A DNA stretch of 10,628 nucleotides, from positions 23,003-33,630 of the forward strand of contig DLMX01000031.1 of NCBI GenBank assembly GCA_002479405.1. Direction: 5' to 3'. A model generated the notes under the pieces. It worked only from the letters and a program-made list of their open reading frames with translations, did no database searches and was not told the DNA's origin. The DNA is from Methylophilaceae bacterium UBA7525 (lineage in GTDB: Bacteria; Pseudomonadota; Gammaproteobacteria; Burkholderiales; Methylophilaceae). This document shows, one piece after another, positions 6,269 through 10,628 of the stretch; within the stretch, counting starts at the first letter, position 1, and the number at the start of each line of letters is the position of its first letter. A program made the position numbers and the translations under genes.

Positions 6269-7579
6269 CTATCTTAAAGGTTGCAGGTCTTTGACATGCT
6301 CGCTCAGATAAGCTGCATCCCGGTTGAACTCAGGGTAACCGACCTCGCCATGCTCGGTGATATCAAGGCCGCGCTGTTCATGCTGCGGACTGACACGCAG
6401 ACCCACAGTGCGAGCAATCAGGCTGTACATGAAGAATGCGATAAAAAAGACCCAAAGGAAAGCGACACTGATACCGAGCAACTGCACCAGAATGATATCC
6501 AGATTGTACATATCGCCGCGCAGGAAGATACCTGCCGCCAATGTGCCCCAGACCCCGGCAAAACCATGTACCGATACAGCACCGACCACATCGTCATAGC
6601 GCAGCTTCTCCAGCAGGATGAAACCGAGTACACAGACCACGCCGCCGATAAAACCGGTCAATGCCGCATACGGAATATCCATGCTGGCACAGCCGGCCGT
6701 GATCGCCACCAGACCGCCAATGCTGCCATTGACGGCATTGGTCATCAACGCAGGCTGACGTGAAATGGAACTCATCAAGACCGCGCCTATTGCCCCTGCC
6801 GCACCAGCGACGTGCGTATTGAGAATAATCGGCCCAATATCAGTGCCTGCCAGAAGCGTACTGCCACCGTTGAAACCGAACCAGCCAAACCAGAGCAGGA
6901 AACCGCCGATGCCTATATAACCGAGATTATGACCGGGAATCACATGTGACTGGCCATTGGTGCCGAAGCGCCCGAGACGCGGGCCAAGGATGATGATGCC
7001 GGCAAGCGCACACCAAGCGCCGACCGAATGCACCACGGTGGAACCGGCAAAATCAATGAATCCAAGCTGGTTCAGCCAGCCGCCATCATTCCAGACCCAG
7101 CTGCCGAATACCGGATAGATGATGGCCGTGATGCCGATGACACCGAGCAGATAACCGAAGTAATTGGTTCTCTCCGCCATTGCACCACTGACGATGGTCG
7201 CTGCGGTAGCTGCAAACATCATCTGGAAGAACAGTACGGTGTAATCCATGCCACCGCCACCGGACATGGCAAATCCATCCGTACCAAACCAGCCGGACGG
7301 ATTGGTGCCGAACATTAGACCATAGCCCAGCGCCCAGAACAACAGCGTGCCAATGCAGACGTCCATGTAATTTTTCATCATGACATTGACCGCATTCTTG
7401 GCTCGCGCCATGCCGGCTTCAAGCAGGGCAAAACCCGGCTGCATGAGGAATACCATGGCACCGGCAATCACGATCCAGAGTGTGTGGACGGCATCCGGTG
7501 CAATCGCTTCATCGGCAAAAGTAGCAAGGGGGAAGATCAGGGTAAAGACAGCGAACAAACTTGAGATCAGGGATTTCAT
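6269..7579 (-). CDS. amtB: Ammonium transporter AmtB (Amt family)
   Basis: AmtB is a trimeric inner-membrane channel that takes up ammonium. From ATG 7579 the product has 436 residues, with a signal peptide (MKSLISSLF..., probable cleavage after Ala22 in TFA) and about 11 membrane helices. The conduction residues known from E. coli AmtB are all present: twin histidines His184 (DFAGSTVVH) and His338 (GAVSVHGFAGVWG), the Phe gate Phe122 and Phe236 (GWFGFNGGS), Asp176 and Ser240. The C-terminal tail RGLDITEHGEVGY (403-415) is the conserved PII/GlnK-interacting element, so post-translational control by a PII protein is expected although none is encoded nearby. Longer readings up to 7675 would add a non-hydrophobic extension in front of the signal peptide and would overlap the promoter, so I reject them. 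The upstream sigma-54-like site fits nitrogen-limitation control. Confidence 0.96.
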   Translation of the reverse strand: MKSLISSLFAVFTLIFPLATFADEAIAPDAVHTLWIVIAGAMVFLMQPGFALLEAGMARAKNAVNVMMKNYMDVCIGTLLFWALGYGLMFGTNPSGWFGTDGFAMSGGGGMDYTVLFFQMMFAATAATIVSGAMAERTNYFGYLLGVIGITAIIYPVFGSWVWNDGGWLNQLGFIDFAGSTVVHSVGAWCALAGIIILGPRLGRFGTNGQSHVIPGHNLGYIGIGGFLLWFGWFGFNGGSTLLAGTDIGPIILNTHVAGAAGAIGAVLMSSISRQPALMTNAVNGSIGGLVAITAGCASMDIPYAALTGFIGGVVCVLGFILLEKLRYDDVVGAVSVHGFAGVWGTLAAGIFLRGDMYNLDIILVQLLGISVAFLWVFFIAFFMYSLIARTVGLRVSPQHEQRGLDITEHGEVGYPEFNRDAAYLSEHVKDLQPLR

Positions 7580-7645
7580 AGATACTTTCTTTATAAAAAT
7601 TATTGAGTAAAGAATCTTTAAAACAGGGTTTACCTGATGCTGATA

Positions 7646-7661
7646 AGCACAAAGAATGCCA
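7646..7661 (-). promoter_or_regulatory. Candidate sigma-54 (-24/-12) promoter for amtB
   Basis: On the minus strand TGGCATTCTTTGTGCT carries the invariant GG and GC spaced by exactly 10 nt, and matches the TGGCAC-N5-TTGC pattern with few deviations. Transcription would start near 7636 and give a leader of about 57 nt before the amtB ATG. Sigma-54/NtrC control of amtB is well established in proteobacteria. I found no convincing NtrC enhancer palindrome in 7662-7848. Confidence 0.62.
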
Positions 7662-7848
7662 GCCATTCCTGACATGAGTTTTCATCTGCCTGACCAAAAT
7701 TTATTGCTGTCGCCGATGCAGATTGATGCGAAAATGCTTGAAAATGAACCCGGCCGCAAGCTCATCCTTGGTGGCTTAACGTTTGCCTGTAGCATTCGCG
7801 GGTTGCATTGCGAAATCCTGTTTAACTACTCAGAAGAGAAATAAATCC

Positions 7849-8082
7849 ATGAAGAATCTTGCACTGATCGCACTACTCGCCTCACTTTCCGCGTGCACCA
7901 TAATGGGCGACAAAACTGCCAACAACCGCCAATGGACCAAGGTCAGCTGTATCGGTTTTGCCGACTGGCAGGTCTGTCACGACCAGGCAAGGAAGCTCTG
8001 CCCCAACGGCTATGACACGAGAAACCTGCAGGAAAGTCTGGTCACGCAAAACCGCAGTATGGAAATCGCCTGCAAAGGTTGA
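7849..8082 (+). CDS. Small cysteine-rich lipoprotein, function unknown
   Basis: The 77-residue product begins with a compact lipoprotein signal peptide (K3, hydrophobic 4-13) and lipobox LSAC with Cys16; Thr at +2 favours the outer membrane. The mature part of about 62 residues holds four cysteines (34, 43, 51, 75), probably two disulfides, in the pattern VSCIGFADWQVCHDQARKLC followed by a glycine-tyrosine turn and a C-terminal MEIACKG. Small periplasmic lipoproteins of this look are common and mostly uncharacterised. The ATG at 7849 is preceded by AGAAGAGAA, a purine-rich ribosome binding site. An in-frame ATG at 7783 would bury the signal peptide. It stands alone, divergent from amtB and convergent with the tetR side. 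No clear promoter was recognised. Confidence 0.82.
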   Translation: MKNLALIALLASLSACTIMGDKTANNRQWTKVSCIGFADWQVCHDQARKLCPNGYDTRNLQESLVTQNRSMEIACKG

Positions 8083-8096
8083 GTCGCTAAGCCATT

Positions 8097-8120
8097 TAAT
8101 GGCAGCCTCGGCTGCCATTA
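8097..8120. terminator. Hairpin after the small lipoprotein gene (possible terminator)
   Basis: TAATGGCAGC (8097-8106) pairs perfectly with GCTGCCATTA (8111-8120) around CTCG, a 10-bp stem 14 nt after the lipoprotein stop. No T-tract follows on either strand. An alternative pairing of GCCATT (8091-8096) with AATGGC (8098-8103) is possible. It also lies directly behind a minus-strand TAA at 8124-8122. Confidence 0.5.
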
Positions 8121-8121
8121 G

Positions 8122-8361
8122 TTATACGTGTTCAAAGCGTTTCAATCCATTAAGGCTGGATATTGCGGTAACCGGCCCCGCTACATTGCGGCACACAAGT
8201 CTGCATGAATCCAGAGGGGCTTGGGGAACCTGCCCGGAGAATCCAGACAGCAGGGCATTTGCATTTGATGGACAACAGTGCCAGCAGGTAGCTACGCAGG
8301 ACTCTTCAAGACGCAGATCGGACGGACCTGATGGTGATGGATGGAAGACTGTGATTCCCGA
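8122..8361 (-). other. Unassigned stretch with a 79-codon open frame in phase behind the tetR stop
   Basis: Between the tetR stop and the hairpin at 8097-8120 no gene is recognised. Read on the minus strand in the tetR frame, the region is open for 79 codons after the TAG (8364-8362) and closes with TAA (8124-8122). It contains a cysteine-rich run (ESCVATCWHCCPSNANALL) and ends in AISSLNGLKRFEHV. It has no plausible internal start or ribosome binding site and no recognised domain. It may be a decayed 3' end of another gene, a read-through extension, or chance. The plus strand is also partly open here, with unconvincing composition. Confidence 0.3.
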
Positions 8362-9012
8362 CTACAAACCTCGTTCCACCATATCGATCAAACGTTGGCC
8401 TATAGCCTCTGCCTGGGTTTTGTCCAAAGACCGAAGCGGGCCCTCAAGCATCAACTTGGCAAAACCATGCACAGCCGACCAGGCAAAAATTTCCGCAAAC
8501 TGCCTGCGTTCCGGGGTCATGGCACCAGTCTCAACCAGCATATCCAGAGCCGTGCCCAATAATTGATACGCCGTCAGGCCGCTATCCCCCGCACTCGCCG
8601 GATTTTCTGCATTACTCAGATCGTTCGGCACGGAAAATGCCATCCCGAACAGACCGGGTTCTGCCAAGGCAAATCTGAGATAAGCCGTGCCAACCGCCCG
8701 CAACCTGGCACGAGCGAGTTCAAGCAGGTCATCACTTTTGGCTATTCTGTTTATTTCATTTTCAATTTCGACCGCCAATGCTGACTGGGCGGCCATGCTG
8801 ACCGCCTGTAACAATGCCTGGCGATCTGCAAAATGCCGGTATGCTGCATTGGGCGATACCCCGGCCTGCCTCGTGACTTCTCTAAGCACGACAGCTTCTG
8901 CCCCACCTTTTCTTGCAAGCTGCACCGCCGCCTCAAGCAAGGCCCGGTACAAATCCCCATGACGATAAGTGCTGCGTTTGATCTGTGTGGTCGATTTATT
9001 TGTCATATTCAT
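8362..9012 (-). CDS. TetR/AcrR-family transcriptional regulator with WHG-type C-terminal domain
   Basis: This is a one-component DNA-binding repressor of 216 residues. The N-terminal TetR domain spans about 16-66, with YRHGDLYRALLEAAVQL as helix 1 and the helix-turn-helix LREVTRQAGVSPNAAYRHFA (43-62). The C-terminal ligand-binding part contains YLRFALAEPGLFGMAF (111-126) and AWSAVHGFAKL (177-187), where Trp178-His182-Gly183 match the WHG motif of the PF13305 group (TetR_C_33). The ligand is unknown. ATG 9012 and ATG 9006 (M-N-M) are equally possible starts; a reading from 9087 would run through the palindromic operator and is rejected. The ribosome binding site is weak. The gene is divergent from the DUF1579-SRPBCC pair, and the palindromes between them suggest auto- and cross-repression. 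Confidence 0.9.
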   Translation of the reverse strand: MNMTNKSTTQIKRSTYRHGDLYRALLEAAVQLARKGGAEAVVLREVTRQAGVSPNAAYRHFADRQALLQAVSMAAQSALAVEIENEINRIAKSDDLLELARARLRAVGTAYLRFALAEPGLFGMAFSVPNDLSNAENPASAGDSGLTAYQLLGTALDMLVETGAMTPERRQFAEIFAWSAVHGFAKLMLEGPLRSLDKTQAEAIGQRLIDMVERGL

Positions 9013-9014
9013 AC

Positions 9015-9033
9015 TTGTTGACAGTGTCAACAA
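9015..9033. promoter_or_regulatory. 19-bp perfect palindrome, likely TetR operator
   Basis: TTGTTGACAGTGTCAACAA is a perfect inverted repeat (9-bp arms, one central base). It overlaps the -35 hexamer of the rightward promoter and ends 3 bp before the tetR ATG at 9012. Size and symmetry fit a TetR dimer site. Occupancy should block both the rightward promoter and tetR expression. Assignment to this regulator is inferred from position. Confidence 0.72.
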
Positions 9034-9046
9034 CTGAATGTGTAAT
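9018..9046 (+). promoter_or_regulatory. Near-consensus sigma-70 promoter for the DUF1579-SRPBCC operon
   Basis: A perfect -35 TTGACA (9018-9023), a 17-bp spacer and TGTAAT (9041-9046, 5 of 6 matches) form a strong vegetative promoter. Transcription would start near 9053, about 150 nt before the ATG at 9202. The -35 lies inside the 19-bp palindrome and the -10 inside the second palindrome, an arrangement typical of repression by promoter occlusion. Confidence 0.72.
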
Positions 9047-9070
9047 GTATACATTGTACACATTACACAT
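9038..9070. promoter_or_regulatory. Second, nested palindromic element in the tetR/DUF1579 intergenic region
   Basis: ATGTGTAATG (9038-9047) is the exact reverse complement of CATTACACAT (9061-9070). Nested inside are a 12-bp palindrome AATGTATACATT (9044-9055) and TGTACA (9055-9060). The element covers the -10 and predicted start of the rightward promoter. It may be a second operator, a cooperative site for another regulator, or a hairpin at the start of the transcript. Confidence 0.55.
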
Positions 9071-9201
9071 GATTCAATTGCAAGCACATTGTAATGCGAC
9101 TTGAGAACAAGGTTGCCGTAATTTATGACAGCACATAGCGAATGATGGCTCAGCCATCAACACTTTTTCGAACAAACCATCATGAAATCAGGAGCATCAA
9201 C

Positions 9202-9756
9202 ATGGACTATCTGGAAGACGCTGTTGAGAAAGCTCAACAGGAAGCAGGCATGAAAATCGAACCACGAATGGAACATGAATGGTTACGACAGCTTGTCGGC
9301 ATATGGGCCATCGAATCAGAATGCACGATGCAATCAGACAATGTCCCGAAAAAACTCAAGGGCATAGAAAGTGTGATCTCCATCGGCAACTTCTGGATAC
9401 AGGGAGAAGGCCATGGCGAAATGCCGGGCTGCGACGCGATGGCAGACATGGTCATCACCTTGGGTTATGACCCGGGTAAACAATGCTTCGTCGGCACCTG
9501 GATAGGCTCAATGATGCCGCATTTATGGATCTATCAAGGTTCGCTCGACACCGATAAGAATATCCTGACCCTCCATAGCGAGGGCCCAAGCTGCCATGAT
9601 GTAAACAAGCTGGCGAAATTTACCGATATCATCGAAATAAAAAGCAGCAACCATCGCACACTGACTTCGCTCATGCAAGGTGAGAATGGCGCATGGCACA
9701 CATTAATCACAACCAGCTACCAGCGCATAGAGCAACCTTGCCTCATCGCAATATGA
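9202..9756 (+). CDS. DUF1579-like protein
   Basis: The 184-residue soluble protein resembles the DUF1579 (PF07617) family. Visible family features are EHEWLRQLVGIWAIE (24-38), GNFWIQGEGHGEMPG (62-76), MVITLGYDPGKQCFVGTWIG (83-102), HLWIYQGSLD (107-116), LTLHSEGPS (122-130) and a closing HTLITTSYQR (166-175). The expected fold is a beta-barrel of lipocalin type; the biochemical role of the family is not established. No signal peptide is present, so it is probably cytoplasmic. The ATG at 9202 has AGGAG 7 nt upstream, better than the ATG at 9142. It is the first gene of the rightward operon under the palindrome-covered promoter, with the SRPBCC gene starting 19 nt after its stop. Joint control by the TetR regulator is likely. 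Confidence 0.85.
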   Translation: MDYLEDAVEKAQQEAGMKIEPRMEHEWLRQLVGIWAIESECTMQSDNVPKKLKGIESVISIGNFWIQGEGHGEMPGCDAMADMVITLGYDPGKQCFVGTWIGSMMPHLWIYQGSLDTDKNILTLHSEGPSCHDVNKLAKFTDIIEIKSSNHRTLTSLMQGENGAWHTLITTSYQRIEQPCLIAI

Positions 9757-9762
9757 TTGAAT

Positions 9763-9769
9763 AAGGAGG
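9763..9769 (+). promoter_or_regulatory. Strong ribosome binding site of the SRPBCC gene
   Basis: AAGGAGG lies 6 nt before the ATG at 9776, an almost full match to the anti-Shine-Dalgarno sequence. It fixes the start and suggests efficient translation. Confidence 0.85.
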
Positions 9770-9775
9770 AACCCC

Positions 9776-10306
9776 ATGATCAAAGCAACCCTGATTATCG
9801 TCGCAGTTCTTGTGGCTGCCCTGTTACTCTACGTGGCCATGAAACCCGCTGACTTCATGATCCATCGCAGCATCAGGATTAAAGCCAAGCCGGAAAAAAT
9901 ATTTCCGCTCATCAACGACCTGCGCATAATGCAGACATGGTCGGCCTGGGAGAAAGTGGATCCCGGAATGAAACGCAGCTACAGCGGAGGAACCAGTGGC
10001 AAAGGTGCAAAATATGCATGGGAGGGCAACCGGGAGATTGGTCAGGGCAGCCTGGAAATCACGGAATCGACCTCGCCCTCGAAAGTCATCCTGTCGCTGG
10101 ACTTCATCAAGCCATTCGCCGGTCATAGTGACCTCGAGCTTTCCCTGCAAGCGGAAGGTGAAAATACATTAGTCACCCAGACCATGTGGGGCACTAGCTC
10201 TTTCATCCCCAGACTCATGTGCAGTTTGTTTATCGACCAGGACAAAATGATAGGCGGCAAATTCGAGGAAGGGCTGGCAAGCCTCAAGGCCATCGCCGAG
10301 CAATGA
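9776..10306 (+). CDS. Membrane-anchored SRPBCC (polyketide cyclase/START-like) family protein
   Basis: The 176-residue protein has one N-terminal hydrophobic segment (about 5-22), an uncleaved anchor or signal, then a START/Bet v1-like domain. The domain begins with the strand MIHRSIRIKAKPEKIFPLIN (28-47). It continues with WSAWEKVDPGMKRSYSGG (55-72), GKGAKYAWEGN (75-85), GSLEITESTSPSKV (91-104) and LDFIKPF (108-114), and ends with a long helix GGKFEEGLASLKAIAEQ (160-176). Such domains enclose a hydrophobic ligand pocket. Similar membrane-tethered proteins are annotated as polyketide cyclase/dehydrase (PF10604) without known substrate. No catalytic residues can be assigned. It forms an operon with the DUF1579-like gene. 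A hydrophobic or toxic small molecule would be a natural substrate and inducer for a TetR-controlled pair, but that is inference. Confidence 0.87.
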   Translation: MIKATLIIVAVLVAALLLYVAMKPADFMIHRSIRIKAKPEKIFPLINDLRIMQTWSAWEKVDPGMKRSYSGGTSGKGAKYAWEGNREIGQGSLEITESTSPSKVILSLDFIKPFAGHSDLELSLQAEGENTLVTQTMWGTSSFIPRLMCSLFIDQDKMIGGKFEEGLASLKAIAEQ

Positions 10307-10487
10307 ATGGCCGGAAAGCCCCTATCTGCTCACGCAGAGGATTCTGCAACGAACGTCGGCCGACCTGATGATTCAGACTTTCGGTTTCAACCAACCAGCC
10401 GTGCAGTTCGAAACCCTGTTCGCGGAAAAGCATGGCACAGGCATCGACCACCACCGGATCATATAGCTTACCCCTGCGATCCTGAAT
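10284..10487 (-). pseudogene. Remnant of the C-terminal end of an HD-GYP-type protein
   Basis: Read on the minus strand, IQDRRGKLYDPVVVDACAML followed by FREQGFEL resembles the C-terminal end of HD-GYP/HD phosphohydrolase proteins, where a G-K-x-Y/F-D-P-x-V-V-D-A stretch precedes the final helix. The frame is closed directly upstream by TAA (10490-10488), and further stops follow in this frame up to the window edge, so the catalytic HD-GYP core is not connected. Downstream the frame continues for about 40 unremarkable codons and ends at TGA 10286-10284, inside the end of the convergent SRPBCC gene. There is no start codon with a ribosome binding site. The best reading is a decayed gene end; identification rests on a short motif only. 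Confidence 0.4.
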
Positions 10488-10628
10488 TTACTTGATCTGC
10501 ACGGTCTGCTGGTAGACAACTTACGACAAGTCGCGGCGCTGCCCCGTCTACTACCAGCGTACCAGAATGATGCCGCAAGAATCCTCGTTATCTCCCATTT
10601 TCTATATATGCGACAACCATGTTTAAGC

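Noticed and set aside
6281..6763. A 160-codon plus-strand frame antisense to amtB
   Set aside because: It is a shadow of a well-conserved membrane protein gene; His/Thr/Asp-rich composition is the mirror of hydrophobic codons.
7580..7675. Upstream in-frame starts of amtB
   Set aside because: They would overlap the sigma-54 site and prefix a good signal peptide with 32 unrelated residues.
7656..7844. A 62-codon plus-strand frame between amtB and the lipoprotein gene
   Set aside because: No ribosome binding site, no recognisable domain, and it overlaps the amtB promoter region.
7662..7848. NtrC enhancer palindrome for amtB
   Set aside because: Several TGC/GCA words occur, but no pair fits the TGCAC-N7-GTGCA arrangement.
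7958..8566. A 202-codon plus-strand frame crossing the lipoprotein gene end and antisense to tetR
   Set aside because: It is out of frame with the lipoprotein, antisense to a clear TetR gene, and low-complexity in composition; a shadow frame.
9002..9030. Minus-strand TTGACA-17-TATGAC as the tetR promoter
   Set aside because: Transcription would start after both possible tetR start codons, so it cannot express the intact protein unless another start is used.
10307..10495. A 62-codon plus-strand frame directly after the SRPBCC gene
   Set aside because: No ribosome binding site or domain; the opposite strand carries the HD-GYP-like motif.
1..10628. tRNA or rRNA genes, CRISPR arrays, insertion sequences or phage genes
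   Set aside because: No cloverleaf-like sequences, regular spaced repeats, transposase motifs or terminal repeats were seen on either strand.

Overview
The window looks like a chromosomal segment of a Gram-negative proteobacterium. It has Sec and lipoprotein export signals, a PstS-PstC-PstA-PstB phosphate transporter, a Pho box, a sigma-54-type promoter and a prfB gene with the classical +1 frameshift site. Protein style and moderate GC suggest a betaproteobacterium (Nitrosomonadales or Gallionellales-like). That is an inference, because no rRNA or other taxonomic marker is present.

Layout, left to right. (1) 1-309, minus: 5' part of prfB (release factor 2), cut by the window edge, with the in-frame UGA and slippery CUU of the autoregulatory frameshift. 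(2) 485-5544, plus: a phosphate-uptake block. It starts with a lipoprotein PstS, then a strong terminator, then a Pho box and a second, soluble PstS, followed by pstC, pstA and pstB. It ends in a long GC-rich hairpin. No phoU, phoB or phoR lies in the window. (3) 5618-7579, minus: amtB (ammonium channel) under a candidate sigma-54 promoter, followed after 12 nt by an unrecognised 212-codon gene that is probably co-transcribed. (4) 7849-8082, plus: a small cysteine-rich lipoprotein. (5) 8122-8361: no recognised gene, but a 79-codon open frame continues in frame behind the tetR stop. (6) 8362-9012, minus: a TetR-family repressor with a WHG-type C-terminal domain. It is divergent from a two-gene plus-strand operon (DUF1579-like protein and a membrane-anchored SRPBCC protein, 9202-10306). 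A near-consensus promoter for that operon is covered by a 19-bp palindrome and sits next to a second, nested palindrome. (7) 10284-10487, minus: a fragment resembling the C-terminal tail of an HD-GYP-type protein, with no intact upstream part.

How it fits together: the core is nutrient uptake, phosphate through Pst and ammonium through AmtB, each with a promoter signal of its own starvation regulon (PhoB for the second pstS, sigma-54/NtrC for amtB). The right-hand third is a small accessory module in which the TetR protein probably represses itself and/or the DUF1579-SRPBCC pair in response to an unknown small molecule. Nothing here looks like a defence system, prophage, transposon or CRISPR array. 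The least explained items are the amtB-linked unknown gene, the tetR-DUF1579-SRPBCC module and the two stretches of apparent gene decay.
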